Assembly: GCF_947502395.1 (NCBI RefSeq)
Contig: NZ_CANMZM010000001.1
Span: 1,116,001-1,180,000 of the forward strand
Origin: an uncultured Erythrobacter sp.
GTDB taxonomy: Bacteria; Pseudomonadota; Alphaproteobacteria; Sphingomonadales; Sphingomonadaceae
Direction: 5' to 3'
Length of the DNA stretch: 64,000 nucleotides
In this document: in pieces, positions 12,222 through 21,911 of the stretch
How positions within the stretch are numbered: the stretch's first letter is position 1
Layout: each line of letters starts with the position of its first letter
The notes under the pieces: model-generated
Database searches by the model: none
Told to the model about the DNA's origin: nothing
What the model saw: the letters and a program-made list of their open reading frames with translations, nothing else
Program-made: the position numbers and the translations under genes

Positions 12222-13805
12222 GTGACGCTGGAGACAATCGATATCGTGATCATTGCAGGCTATGCGATTGCATTGCTTGGTATCGCTTTGTTTGTGAGCC
12301 GCGAGCCTGCTGGTCACGAGAAGGACACCGAGGATTACTTCCTTGCTGGCCGCGCGCTTCCGTGGTGGGCCATTGGTGCCTCGCTCATCGCCTCCAACAT
12401 TTCTGCAGAACAGATCATTGGCCAGTCGGGTCAGGGGTTTGCGGTGGGTGTCGCGATTGCCGCCTATGAATGGCAGGCGGCGATTGTCCTGATTATCGTC
12501 GCCAAGTTCTTCCTGCCGATCTTCCTCAAGCGAAAAATCTACACCATGCCGCAGTTCCTGGAGCAGCGGTATGGCGATGGAGTGAAGAACCTGATGAGCG
12601 TCTTCTGGGTCGCGCTCTACACCGCTGTAAACCTCACAACGGTCCTGTGGCTGGGCGGGCTTGCGGTGCAGTCACTCACCGGTTGGGGGATTATGTATTG
12701 CATGATGGCGCTCGCTGGATTTGCTGGGCTCTACTCGCTCTATGGCGGTCTTAAAGCAGTTGCTCTGACCGACATTATCCAAGTTGTGATTCTTGTTCTT
12801 GGCGGTCTTGCGATCACATGGTTTGCTTTGGATGCGCTGCCTGCTGACGGTGCAATGGCGGGCTTTGGCTATCTCATGGGAGAGATGCCGGGTCACTTTG
12901 AGATGATCCTTGAGCCAGAGCATCCTGCCTATAACGATCTGCCGGGTATCTGGACGCTGCTCGGTGGTCTTTGGGTGCTTCACTTCAGCTATTGGGGTTT
13001 CAACCAATACATCATCCAGCGTGCGCTCGGAGCTGAGAACCTTGGTGAGGCGCAAAAGGGGCTCGCCTTTGCAGCCTTGCTCAAGATCCTTGTACCCTTC
13101 ATCGTTGTGGTGCCCGGCATCGCGGCGGTGATCCTGGCGCAGCAAGGCATGCTGGATGGTGCGGCTCTGGCTGAAAAGTCGGATCGCACCTATGGCGAGC
13201 TTATGGCCTTTGCACCGGCGGGCCTTCGCGGACTTGTGTTTGCGGCATTGATAGCAGCTGTTGTGTCGTCGCTTGCGTCTATGATGAACTCAATCTCGAC
13301 CATCTTCACCATGGACCTCTACCGTGCAGCACGCCCCAACCGGCCCGATCAGCATTATGTGAACATCGGCAGGATTGCAGCCTTCAGTGCTATGGCCATC
13401 GCCCTTGTGCTGGCGCGTCCCTTTATCGGCGGGTTTGAGAGCGGCTTCCAGACGGTTCAGGAATACACCGGCTTTATCGCTCCGGGCATCGTGGTGGTGT
13501 TCCTCCTCGGCTTCTTCGACAAAAAGGCAAACGCTGCTGGCGCCTTCACCGCACTGATTGGCTCACTTGCGGTCAACGTCGCACTCAAGTTCGGCATGCC
13601 CGATGTACCCTTCATCATCCGCATCTGGTTCGTCTTCCTTGGCGCATTGGTGGCCGCAGCTGTGGTATCGCGCGCCACGACGGCTCCGGACGAAGAGCAT
13701 ACGGTAAGACTCTCAGACATCGCCTTTGCAACAAGCACCCTGTTCAACACCCTTGCCGCAATCACCGTCGCCATGCTCGTAGGACTCTACCTCTGGCTGT
13801 GGTGA
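12222..13805 (+). CDS. Sodium/solute symporter, SGLT-like sugar transporter
   Basis: The 527-residue integral membrane protein belongs to the SSS family (SLC5-like). It has about 14 hydrophobic helices and the family signatures EDYFLAGRALPWWAIGASL and ASNISAEQIIGQSGQGFA near the N-terminus. The latter resembles the sodium-site helix of sodium/glucose cotransporters such as vSGLT. A later segment, SYWGFNQYIIQRALGA, is a strong marker of the sugar-transporting branch. GTG at 12222 is the start, with GGGGAGAG upstream. It sits beside an esterase and GH97/GH13 enzymes, so uptake of glucose or a short oligosaccharide into the cytoplasm is the likely role. Confidence 0.88.
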   Translation: MTLETIDIVIIAGYAIALLGIALFVSREPAGHEKDTEDYFLAGRALPWWAIGASLIASNISAEQIIGQSGQGFAVGVAIAAYEWQAAIVLIIVAKFFLPIFLKRKIYTMPQFLEQRYGDGVKNLMSVFWVALYTAVNLTTVLWLGGLAVQSLTGWGIMYCMMALAGFAGLYSLYGGLKAVALTDIIQVVILVLGGLAITWFALDALPADGAMAGFGYLMGEMPGHFEMILEPEHPAYNDLPGIWTLLGGLWVLHFSYWGFNQYIIQRALGAENLGEAQKGLAFAALLKILVPFIVVVPGIAAVILAQQGMLDGAALAEKSDRTYGELMAFAPAGLRGLVFAALIAAVVSSLASMMNSISTIFTMDLYRAARPNRPDQHYVNIGRIAAFSAMAIALVLARPFIGGFESGFQTVQEYTGFIAPGIVVVFLLGFFDKKANAAGAFTALIGSLAVNVALKFGMPDVPFIIRIWFVFLGALVAAAVVSRATTAPDEEHTVRLSDIAFATSTLFNTLAAITVAMLVGLYLWLW

Positions 13806-13837
13806 CGCTGGAAGAGTGATCCGATAAGGTTAGCGAT

Positions 13838-14764
13838 ATGCACACCCGACGAACTACTCTTAAGACTATCGCGGCCTCAGGGCTCTGGGCGGCCTTCCCG
13901 GCTGCGCTGAGTGCCGAGCAAACGAGTGGGCATTTGCTCGATTGCGCTGGCATTACAGCACCCCACCTCCCTGATCAGCGGATCTCGATCTGGCTTCCAC
14001 CAGGCTATGACACGAGCGCTAAACGCTACCGCGTTCTGTATATGCATGATGCGCAGAATCTGTTTGACCCAGCTCTGTCGAATTTCAACAAAGTCTGGGC
14101 AGCGGACAAAGCGATGCTTGGTCATGCGGTCAGCACAGGCGAAGACCCATGGATTATCGTAGGCATTTGGTCACCGGGTGCAGATCGTTACCGCCAATAC
14201 ATGCCCGAACCCGCCTATTCTGCTGCGAGCCCGGAATTGCGCGAGAAGATGGATGCCTTTGGCAATGGTGATCCGATTGTCAGCAAGCAGTACATAGATT
14301 GGATCGCGGGCATTCTGAAAACCCGGATCGATCGGCATTTCCGCACTCTAACCAGTGCTCGGGACACCGCCATCATCGGGTCGAGCATGGGAGGCTTGAT
14401 CAGCCTCTATGCTTTTCTCGATCACCCCAACACCTTCGGCCGCGCGGGCTGTGTCAGCACCCATTGGCCGGGTACCGCGCCTCAAGAAGTCGGGGAAGTT
14501 GATCAGGAAATGCTGGGCATTTGGCAAAGTTTCATCGACAAACGTTTGGGTCAGGCAGGCAACCGTAGATTGTGGTTCGACCACGGCGACGCAACGTTAG
14601 ATGCCTTCTACCCGCCATACCAAGCCGCAATTGACGCTCAGATGGAAGCCACCGACTGGCAACGCCGCACGAATTGGGAAAGCCGATTTTACCCTGGAGC
14701 CGAGCACGAGGAAAACGCGTGGGCAGCGCGCCTTCCCGAGGTGCTCAACTGGGTCCTGTCTTAG
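13838..14764 (+). CDS. Exported alpha/beta-hydrolase esterase (esterase D/enterochelin esterase-like)
   Basis: The 308-residue protein begins with a twin-arginine-like leader (TRRTTLKTIAASG) ending near ALSAEQ, so export to the periplasm is likely. The mature part is an alpha/beta hydrolase of the putative-esterase family. YRVLYMHDAQNLFD supplies the first strand and oxyanion region, GSSMGG (around residue 187) is the nucleophile elbow, and GAEHEENAW near the C-terminus probably carries the catalytic histidine. Such genes often accompany glycoside hydrolases, suggesting removal of acyl groups from glycans. It follows the symporter by 32 bases, probably as one transcript, and converges with the GH97 gene one base beyond its stop. 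Confidence 0.8.
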   Translation: MHTRRTTLKTIAASGLWAAFPAALSAEQTSGHLLDCAGITAPHLPDQRISIWLPPGYDTSAKRYRVLYMHDAQNLFDPALSNFNKVWAADKAMLGHAVSTGEDPWIIVGIWSPGADRYRQYMPEPAYSAASPELREKMDAFGNGDPIVSKQYIDWIAGILKTRIDRHFRTLTSARDTAIIGSSMGGLISLYAFLDHPNTFGRAGCVSTHWPGTAPQEVGEVDQEMLGIWQSFIDKRLGQAGNRRLWFDHGDATLDAFYPPYQAAIDAQMEATDWQRRTNWESRFYPGAEHEENAWAARLPEVLNWVLS

Positions 14765-14765
14765 C

Positions 14766-16838
14766 TCACTTCGCGATAAAGCGAACCGCAATACCGCCTG
14801 ATGAGGCGAGCAAAGCGGTCATGTCATCGCCACCCGTGATTTCGATCTCTTCGATCACAATGTCATAAGGGTTGTGATCCCAATGCGCATGAGTACCGTC
14901 GCGGTAAACTTGCGCGGTGTAGCTCTTGCCTTCGTCTAGGAAACTGAGCGGGATCGAGAGCTCGCGTTCCTCCTCATCGGTGACCGCTCCCAAGAACCAC
15001 TCGCCCCCTGCCCGGCCCTTACGGGCAATTGCGACATATTCGCCCACTTCACCCGAGACTGCGACGCTCTCTTCCCAATCGGCCTCAACGTCCTTGATGA
15101 ACTGGAACGCATCCATGCGCGCCTCGTAGTTCTCAGGGAGGTCAGCCGCCATCTGGAGCGGGGAGTAAAGCACAACGTAAAGCGCCAATTGCTTGGCCAA
15201 CGTTGTTTGCGGGCGATTATCCGCGCCGCCTCGCTGCATGTCAGGGCGAAGCGGCGGCTTCTCATTGGGACGGAGGTCAAAAATGCCGGGGGTGAAGTCC
15301 ATCGGGCCTGACAGCATGCGGGTGTAGGCGAGGATAGAAATATGCTCGGGCGGATTGGGCGGCGTGCCCCAGGCGTTGAACTCCATTCCGCGCGCGCCTT
15401 CGCGGGTCATCCAATTGGGATAGGTCCGACGAAGCCCTGTGTCCTTCACCGGCTCATGCGCATTGATCGAGATGCGGTGCTTGGCTGCCTCTTCAACCAC
15501 ACGCAGGTGGTGGCCGACCATGAATTGGCTGTCGTGCCATTCATATTGCTTCACGCCGTTTTCGTCATAGCGAACGATGTCGCCCGCATCGGCAACATAG
15601 CCGGTCTTGACTTCACGAATACCGTTCTCCTGATAGAGCGCGAATCCATCGGCCATCTGCGCCTCATAATTGGCGACATTGCCAGAGGTCTCGTGGTGAC
15701 CGATGAGGCGCACACCGCGTTCCGCCGCGTATTCGCTCAGCATCGGCAGGTCGAAGTCATCGTAAGTCTCGGTAAAGCTGAACAGTGCGCCATTGTTAAA
15801 CCAATCGCCGTCCCAGCCGATGTTCCATCCTTCAACGAGCACGCCTTTGAAACCATGCTCGGCCGCAAAGTCGATATGGCGGATCACGTCAGTATTGTTT
15901 GCGCCGTGAATACCGTCATTGCCCCATGTTCGGTCGCGAATATGCATCTCCCACCAGACGCCAACATATTTGCCCGGCTCCACCCAGGACACATCACCAA
16001 GCTTGTTGGGCTCATTGAGGTTCAAGATAATGTCAGAATTGATCAGGCCAACTGCATCGCTGGCGATCTGGATCGTGCGCCATGGGCTTTTGAAAGGCGC
16101 GGTGGTATGCACCTTTACCCCGTCAGAGCCTGCGCGCAATTGCGCCTCGAAGTCGCCCGGACGTGCAGCCAATAGAGACATTGCCGAGAAGTCAACCAAA
16201 GCCGCCTCGTGAATCGAGATGTGCACGCCGTTCTGCCGACGGAACGTCACCGGCGTATGCGCATCATCGACCGTGCCAGCGAGGCCCTTGCGGTAGATAT
16301 ACTCGTAGCGGTTGAATTGGCGGCTCGGCGTCCACCATGTATCGGCATCTGCACCGATCGCGAACTGGGTCAGCTCGTCCGTGATCGCGATTGGCCCTTG
16401 GAAAGCAGCCTGTTCATTCAGCTCATAGCGGAAACCAACGCCGGTATCGAACACGCGGAAACGGACGGTGATCTGGCGCGCAGGACCCTCTTGGGCGGCA
16501 AAGGTCACAGCGAGCTCTTTGTGATGATCGCGTACCATGCGGCGCTCACCCCACGGTTGCTCCCAAGTCGCGTCGTGGCTAGCCGTGGTCGATCCCGCGA
16601 TCGCAAGTGAGTCTTCAAACCCGTGATGATCGTTGAAAAGCATCCCAAGCCGAGAGGAGCGAATGGCCTCATTGCCATCATGGGAGATCGAGTAAGCTGC
16701 ATGGCCACCCCCATCACTGACAGTCAGCACAATCCTGCCATCAGGCGAGGTGGCTGTGAGTTCCTCTGCCTTCAAAGGCATCGCCACCGCGAAGGCAAGC
16801 ATCGCTAGCGCTACAAGTTTGGTCCAAATGCCCAACAT
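14766..16838 (-). CDS. Glycoside hydrolase family 97 alpha-glucosidase (SusB-like)
   Basis: The 690-residue exported enzyme resembles SusB, which removes glucose from alpha-linked oligosaccharides in the periplasm. A signal peptide is visible (MLGIWTKLVALAMLAFAVA, cleavage near KAEE). The N-terminal beta-sandwich (about 25-290) is followed by a TIM barrel (about 300-590). The barrel carries the family segments WWEMHIRDRTWGND, LVEGWNIGWDGDW, HHETSGN and INAHEPVKDTGLRRTYPN, then a C-terminal beta domain. The ATG at 16838 is chosen over a start 51 bases upstream because GGGAGAG precedes it and it begins a proper signal peptide. A putative LacI operator lies at 16885-16898, 46 bases upstream. Confidence 0.92.
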   Translation of the reverse strand: MLGIWTKLVALAMLAFAVAMPLKAEELTATSPDGRIVLTVSDGGGHAAYSISHDGNEAIRSSRLGMLFNDHHGFEDSLAIAGSTTASHDATWEQPWGERRMVRDHHKELAVTFAAQEGPARQITVRFRVFDTGVGFRYELNEQAAFQGPIAITDELTQFAIGADADTWWTPSRQFNRYEYIYRKGLAGTVDDAHTPVTFRRQNGVHISIHEAALVDFSAMSLLAARPGDFEAQLRAGSDGVKVHTTAPFKSPWRTIQIASDAVGLINSDIILNLNEPNKLGDVSWVEPGKYVGVWWEMHIRDRTWGNDGIHGANNTDVIRHIDFAAEHGFKGVLVEGWNIGWDGDWFNNGALFSFTETYDDFDLPMLSEYAAERGVRLIGHHETSGNVANYEAQMADGFALYQENGIREVKTGYVADAGDIVRYDENGVKQYEWHDSQFMVGHHLRVVEEAAKHRISINAHEPVKDTGLRRTYPNWMTREGARGMEFNAWGTPPNPPEHISILAYTRMLSGPMDFTPGIFDLRPNEKPPLRPDMQRGGADNRPQTTLAKQLALYVVLYSPLQMAADLPENYEARMDAFQFIKDVEADWEESVAVSGEVGEYVAIARKGRAGGEWFLGAVTDEEERELSIPLSFLDEGKSYTAQVYRDGTHAHWDHNPYDIVIEEIEITGGDDMTALLASSGGIAVRFIAK

Positions 16839-16884
16839 ATCTCTCTCCCACAGCGAGGCGTCTTGACGTCTGATGGTGCATTTA

Positions 16885-16898
16885 TGCAAAAAAATGCA
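16885..16898. promoter_or_regulatory. Putative LacI-family operator, GH97 side
   Basis: TGCAAAAAAATGCA fits the 14-base pattern TGCAA-N4-TTGCA seen several times in this region, with one mismatch. It lies just upstream of the GH97 start, where bound repressor would block transcription. Confidence 0.55.
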
Positions 16899-16958
16899 AA
16901 TATCTCTCGCTCAAATGGGATTATTCCCGTTTTTGGGCTTTTCTCCAAGGGTTTTTTC

Positions 16959-16972
16959 TGCAATTTTTTGCA
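16959..16972. promoter_or_regulatory. Putative LacI-family operator, FG-GAP lipoprotein side
   Basis: TGCAATTTTTTGCA is a perfect inverted repeat (TGCAA, four bases, TTGCA) 23 bases before the lipoprotein start. Together with the copy at 16885 it gives each divergent gene its own operator. Confidence 0.65.
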
Positions 16973-16995
16973 CAATCCTTGGGGAGAGGGTTGAG

Positions 16996-18681
16996 ATGAG
17001 ACTCACATACAAAGTTCAGTTGGCCAGTATTACGGTCCTCGCAATGGCGCTCGCCGCTTGTGGTGAAGGCGGAGGAAGCTCCCCGTCGAGCGCCGCACCT
17101 AATACTGGAACCGCTGCGCCAACACCAACACCGACACAAACTCCTGCGAGCGTCACAATGCCGGCGGGTGAGAACTCCAGTTTCATCAATCGTGCCGATG
17201 CATTTGGTTTCACATTTAGCTTCGGATTCGGTCCGGGCCTTAACCCGATGGTGTCGCAATTTGCCGGGGGTGCAGCTTCGGGTGATATCGACAATGATGG
17301 CGATCTTGATGTGTTTGTGACGCGTGGGGACAGTGGCCCCAACCTCCTCTACATAAATCAAGGCGGAAGCTTTGTTGAGAGTGCCGCGCCTGCCGGGGTA
17401 GCCTTCACACAGGGCACCACTAACGGGCGCCATTCTGGCCCAACTTTCGGCGATCTTGACGGGGATGGCCATCTCGACCTGATCACGGGCGGACTAGAGG
17501 GTGGACCGATCAAGCTCTTCGCCAATGATGGCACGGGCAGCTTTTCTGATGTGAGCGCAGGCTCAGGTTTCGACCTTGCCAGTTCTGACCACACCATCTC
17601 CATTGCACTTGGCGATTATGATGCCGATGGCGACCTCGACGTGCTCATGGCGCATTGGGGCACGCCCCGAAATCCAGATGTGCCCGGCGAGACCGAGACC
17701 CTTTGGCGCAATGATAGCACGCCCGGCTCGATGTCCTTTGCCCCCGTCAGCAACACCAGCGGGATATCTGCCCTGCTCGCCTTCGACCTTCCTCAAGGCG
17801 TGCTTGGCGCCAATTACGATTACACTTTCGCGCCCGGCTTTGCCGATATCGATGGCGACCGCGACCTCGACATCCTGATGGTCTCAGATTTTCGTGGTTC
17901 CAGAGTTCTTATCAATAACGGCAACGGCACTTTCAGCGCCAGTTCCTTCCGCCCGGACGATGAAAACGGCATGGGCGCGGCTATTGGCGATTACGACAAC
18001 GATGGCGACCTCGACTGGTTCGTCTCTTCGATCAACGGCAACCGCCTGTTTGAGAACTTAGGCAGCGGAGACTTCCAACGCAATTCTGCCTCAGGTGTCG
18101 AGCCCGGCGGGTGGGGCTGGGGATCGTGCTTTGCCGATTTCAACGCTGATGGATGGCTAGACATCTACCAAACCAATGGCTGGGAAGCAGGCAAAGACCC
18201 CTCTGCTTCCAACTACGTAAACGATGTGACCCGGCTTTGGATGAATGCAGGCGACGGCACGTTCACCGACGAAGCAGAAGACTCATCCATTGATGAAACC
18301 GATCAGGGGCGCGGAGTGATCTGCGATGACTTTGACAATGATGGCGATGTGGACGTCATCCTTCTCACCGCCGAGCCCAACGGGTCAGCCTACTTCTGGG
18401 AAAACCAGCTCGCCGATGCCAACGCGGTAAAGGTCCGCCTGCGCGGCAAAGCCCCCAACACTTTCGCTGTGGGAGCGATCATTGAGCTGACTGTAACCGA
18501 CACCAAGCAGACCCGCATGGTCGCGGTGAACAGCAACTTCACCTCGCACAATTCGACCGACCAGATCTTTGGACTTGGTCCGAACACCGAAGGCGCGCTT
18601 CGCATTATCTGGCCCGACGGGACCGAGACGATTAGGCCCGGCGTCGCGGCTGGCGAAACTTTAGTGATCGAGCAGCCCTAA
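16996..18681 (+). CDS. FG-GAP/VCBS-repeat lipoprotein with ASPIC/UnbV domain (CRTAC1-like)
   Basis: The 561-residue protein starts with a lipoprotein signal (MRLTYKVQLASITVLAMALAAC, lipobox LAAC) and a Ser/Pro/Thr linker. A beta-propeller follows, made of repeated FG-GAP calcium-binding blades, seen as DIDNDGDLDVF, DLDGDGHLDLI, DYDADGDLDVL, DIDGDRDLDIL, DYDNDGDLDWF, DFNADGWLDIY and DFDNDGDVDVI. The C-terminal ~100 residues are an ASPIC/UnbV domain (NSNFTSHNSTDQIFGLG, RIIWPDGT). It is probably anchored in the outer membrane. Members of this group occur beside TonB receptors in sugar loci and may bind glycan, but no activity is established. The ATG at 16996 has GGGGAGAGGG before it. Its stop overlaps the stop of the convergent GH13 gene. 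Confidence 0.85.
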   Translation: MRLTYKVQLASITVLAMALAACGEGGGSSPSSAAPNTGTAAPTPTPTQTPASVTMPAGENSSFINRADAFGFTFSFGFGPGLNPMVSQFAGGAASGDIDNDGDLDVFVTRGDSGPNLLYINQGGSFVESAAPAGVAFTQGTTNGRHSGPTFGDLDGDGHLDLITGGLEGGPIKLFANDGTGSFSDVSAGSGFDLASSDHTISIALGDYDADGDLDVLMAHWGTPRNPDVPGETETLWRNDSTPGSMSFAPVSNTSGISALLAFDLPQGVLGANYDYTFAPGFADIDGDRDLDILMVSDFRGSRVLINNGNGTFSASSFRPDDENGMGAAIGDYDNDGDLDWFVSSINGNRLFENLGSGDFQRNSASGVEPGGWGWGSCFADFNADGWLDIYQTNGWEAGKDPSASNYVNDVTRLWMNAGDGTFTDEAEDSSIDETDQGRGVICDDFDNDGDVDVILLTAEPNGSAYFWENQLADANAVKVRLRGKAPNTFAVGAIIELTVTDTKQTRMVAVNSNFTSHNSTDQIFGLGPNTEGALRIIWPDGTETIRPGVAAGETLVIEQP

Positions 18682-20051
18682 TTGGCGGTGTAAATGTGGT
18701 AATCCCATGGTCCGAGCGAGAGCGTGCTCTCGGCGTTGATGATCGTACCCTCACCGCCCTTTGCATCGCTGAAAGCGCCGTGATGGCGGACCGATTCAAA
18801 GCTGACCTCCTGCGCACGCGGGGAGAGATTAAAGACTGCGAACACCCGCTCCTCGCCCTCACCCCGAACAAAGCTCAGCACATCGGCCTCAGCTGAATTC
18901 GGCACTCCGACCAAAGGAGCGCCATGACGGCCATTGTGCAATACAGATTCGGCAGTCTTGAGTGCGATTAGACGTTCGAATAGCGGCGCGTATTGCCCTT
19001 CTTTCCACTCGATCTCATCCTTTTCGAAGAAGGCAAGCTGGCGATCGAGATCAGACTCTTGGCCGTTGTAAATGAGCGGAATGCCCGGCCCCACAAAGCT
19101 CAACGCAATCGCCGCCTCATAGGCAGGACCGTAGATTTCGGATGCCACCCCATCCCAAGAATTCTGATCGTGATTGTCGGTATAGACCATGCGCAACGCG
19201 GCATGCGGCCAGGTGGTTTTCTGCCCTAGATAATATCCGCGCATCGCTCCCGCACCGCTGCTATCCGCGACGAGTTCCTGCATCGCTTCCTTCCAGCCCC
19301 AGCCGTAGGTTGCATCAAAGGCTTTGATATGAAGGTCGCGCTGCTCCCATTCAGCAAGCATGAAAACCGGCTTGATCGCGTCCAACTCGCCGCGTGCCGT
19401 CTCCCAGAAATCGAGCGGGACAAAGCCAGCAACATCAGCACGGTACCCGTCAATGTCGAATTCGCGCACCCAATAGGTGAGGCTACCTGTCATATATTCG
19501 CGCAAACCTGCATTCGAGTAATCGAAGTCGACCACGTCCGACCAATCGGTGCCTTCGGGTGGCATCATCTCGCCTTCAGGGGTGCGCGAGTACCAATTCG
19601 GATACTCCTCGGTCAGCGGATTGTCCCACGCCGAGTGGTTCGCAACCCAATCGAGAATGACCTTTAGGCCGAGAGAATGCGCCTCCTCGACAAAGGCGCG
19701 AAACTCCTCCTCTGTCCCCAGGTCAGGATTGACCGCCCGGTAGTCCTTGACCGCATAGGGACTGCCCATTCCGCCCTTCCGTTGCTCTTCACCAATCGGA
19801 TGGATCGGCATTAGCCACACAATGTCGACACCCATATCGGCCAGCCGCGGCAACTGTGCCTGAGCCGCCGCAAAGGTTCCCTCAGCGGTGAATTGGCGCG
19901 TGTTGAGCTGATAGATGACCGCATCCGCAACCCAGTCAGGTGACTGGACCTGCACAACATCGCTCGGCTCGTAGGAAGTTGGAGCCGCGCTCTCACAGCT
20001 TGTCAAAGCAATAGCTGCTGCGAGGCCGACTAGGCCTTTGACTATTCTCAT
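18678..20051 (-). CDS. GH13 alpha-amylase-family lipoprotein
   Basis: The 457-residue protein has a lipoprotein signal (MRIVKGLVGLAAAIALTSC, Cys19) and a GH13 catalytic barrel. Conserved regions in order are DWVANHS (134-140), GYRADVAGF with nucleophile Asp206, LAEWE with acid/base Glu234, and YTDNHDQNS with Asp295. A short beta domain ends the protein. It should cut alpha-1,4 bonds of maltodextrins at the outer membrane or in the periplasm. Its ATG overlaps the stop of the upstream carrier gene by four bases, so the two are co-translated. It is smaller than starch-degrading secreted amylases and has no visible starch-binding module. Confidence 0.9.
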   Translation of the reverse strand: MRIVKGLVGLAAAIALTSCESAAPTSYEPSDVVQVQSPDWVADAVIYQLNTRQFTAEGTFAAAQAQLPRLADMGVDIVWLMPIHPIGEEQRKGGMGSPYAVKDYRAVNPDLGTEEEFRAFVEEAHSLGLKVILDWVANHSAWDNPLTEEYPNWYSRTPEGEMMPPEGTDWSDVVDFDYSNAGLREYMTGSLTYWVREFDIDGYRADVAGFVPLDFWETARGELDAIKPVFMLAEWEQRDLHIKAFDATYGWGWKEAMQELVADSSGAGAMRGYYLGQKTTWPHAALRMVYTDNHDQNSWDGVASEIYGPAYEAAIALSFVGPGIPLIYNGQESDLDRQLAFFEKDEIEWKEGQYAPLFERLIALKTAESVLHNGRHGAPLVGVPNSAEADVLSFVRGEGEERVFAVFNLSPRAQEVSFESVRHHGAFSDAKGGEGTIINAESTLSLGPWDYHIYTAN

Positions 20052-21655
20052 GCGACTGCCGATGCCTCTTTGCGCTCTTCAAGGGCGACGCTTGATCCGT
20101 CAGTTACAAAGAAGGTCGCAATGGCTGCGAGTGCGAAAGACACCGCTGAAATCGCCATCGCGTAGATCGGTTCACCGTCAAAGAATGTTGTGAGCAGGAA
20201 GCCCAGCAAAGTCGCAGCGATCAGCTGCGGCACCACGATAAAGATGTTGAATATCCCCATGTAAATGCCCATTTTCTTCGCCGGAACTGAGCCCGCCAGA
20301 ATGGCGTAGGGAAGCGAGACGATCGAAGCCCAGGCGACACCAACCGCGACCATTGGCAACCACAGAAGATCCGGATCGCGGATCATCAACATGCTGGCAA
20401 AACCAGCCGCCCCAATGGCAAGATTGGCCGCGTGAAGACGCGTACGATCCATCTTTGCTGCGATGATGATGAAGCCGAGCGCTGCCGCCGCTGCGATACC
20501 GTTGCGAACAGAGCCCAGTAGGCTCCACCAGTCTGCCGCATCCTGATACCCTTGGGTGGTTGGGTCAGGCGACATAAAGTGAAACTCGGCGACCGCAGGC
20601 GTTCCGTAAATCCACATCGAGAACATGGCGAACCAGCTGAAGAACTGAACCACGGCAAGCTGACGCATTGTCTTTGGCATAGCGAAGAGATCATTCACGA
20701 CCTCCATAAAGCCATTCTCATCGCTCCCGCTTGAACGCATCATACCAGCAATCAGCTGGATCACACCGAAGGCCGCAATAAGGCCAGCAAGCACGTAGAG
20801 CTCTTGCGCGATTTCCAACTCGCCAAGCCACTCAGGGCGCACATCGCCGCGCCCGGCGAAGACACAGGCCGCAAGGAGGAGACCAATGACAAGCCAAACC
20901 AAGCCACCCGTGTTGAATTGTGATGAAGTGCGCTGAACAGTGTCGCTGGCATCGCTTTCAATGCCGAGGGCCTCATTGCGGGCCGCCTCGAACCCGGCGA
21001 TTTGTGCCGGGGAATACTCCTTGGTTTTGAACACGGTCCAAGCGACTGCGGCGAACAAGGCTGCACCGCCAATGTAGAACGCCCATTGCACCGTCTCTGG
21101 AATCTCACCTTCTGGAGCGACATTAGACAGCCCCATCCAATTGGTCATTATCCACGGCAAAGCGCCGGCAATGACAGCACCCACACCGATGAAGAAGCTC
21201 TGCATCGCATAGCCCTTGGTCCGCTGTCGGTCGGGAAGATTGTCTCCCACAAACGCGCGGAATGGTTCCATGGTGATGTTGAGCGATGCGTCCATAATCC
21301 ACAGCATGCCCGCCGCCATCCAAAGCGTGGGAGAATTGGGCATGATGAACAGAGCAAGGCTTGCGAGGATTGCGCCAACTAAGAAGTACGGGCGACGGCG
21401 ACCAAAGCGGCCCCAAGTGTTATCTGAAAGGTGGCCGATAATCGGCTGGACCAAGAGGCCTGTCATGGGCGCCGCAATCCACAGGATTGCGAGCTCGTTG
21501 ACCTCCGCACCCAGCGTTTGGAAAATCCGACTGACGTTGCCGTTTTGCAGGTCGAAGCCAATCTGGATTCCCAAAAAGCCGAAGCTCATGTTCCAGATCT
21601 GACCTGCATTCATCGCAGGTTTGCGACCCGTTCCCGGATTCTCCACGGTTGCCAT
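20048..21655 (-). CDS. GPH/SLC45-type sugar transporter (MFS)
   Basis: The ~535-residue membrane protein has about 12 transmembrane helices and the SLC45-like signatures NMSFGFLGIQIGFDLQNGNVSRIFQTLGA and PIIGHLSDNTWGRFGRRRPYFLVGA. Related proteins next to alpha-glucosidases import maltose or maltodextrin with protons. The ATG at 21655 is preferred to one 54 bases upstream because GGGAGAGG precedes it and the resulting N-terminus suits the family. The gene leads a two-gene operon with the GH13 lipoprotein and is divergent from the periplasmic amylase. A perfect operator-like site lies at 21777-21790. Confidence 0.9.
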   Translation of the reverse strand: MATVENPGTGRKPAMNAGQIWNMSFGFLGIQIGFDLQNGNVSRIFQTLGAEVNELAILWIAAPMTGLLVQPIIGHLSDNTWGRFGRRRPYFLVGAILASLALFIMPNSPTLWMAAGMLWIMDASLNITMEPFRAFVGDNLPDRQRTKGYAMQSFFIGVGAVIAGALPWIMTNWMGLSNVAPEGEIPETVQWAFYIGGAALFAAVAWTVFKTKEYSPAQIAGFEAARNEALGIESDASDTVQRTSSQFNTGGLVWLVIGLLLAACVFAGRGDVRPEWLGELEIAQELYVLAGLIAAFGVIQLIAGMMRSSGSDENGFMEVVNDLFAMPKTMRQLAVVQFFSWFAMFSMWIYGTPAVAEFHFMSPDPTTQGYQDAADWWSLLGSVRNGIAAAAALGFIIIAAKMDRTRLHAANLAIGAAGFASMLMIRDPDLLWLPMVAVGVAWASIVSLPYAILAGSVPAKKMGIYMGIFNIFIVVPQLIAATLLGFLLTTFFDGEPIYAMAISAVSFALAAIATFFVTDGSSVALEERKEASAVA

Positions 21656-21776
21656 TATCCCTCTCCCTACCAGCCACACCAGATCGAACCGCGCGTGAGC
21701 TGGCCTCAATATGCGCTTCGCTACGCAGCTTCGCAGCTGAAGCGATGATCACTCTCAGTGACCAATTTGCCGTGCC

Positions 21777-21790
21777 TGCAAATTTTTGCA
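21777..21790. promoter_or_regulatory. Putative LacI-family operator, GPH carrier side
   Basis: TGCAAATTTTTGCA is a perfect TGCAA-N4-TTGCA palindrome about 120 bases upstream of the carrier start. Confidence 0.65.
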
Positions 21791-21911
21791 AGTTTCTTTG
21801 TGGATTCACGGATTGAGGTCGTGCCGAAATTACCCGTCTATCAATTTATTTCTTATACTTTCTGTTGCTTAAGTGATCCATGGGCAACCAAAGGCGCGTC
21901 GCACAAATATT

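Noticed and set aside
15342..16175. 277-codon rightward open frame
   Set aside because: It is antisense to the GH97 barrel motifs.
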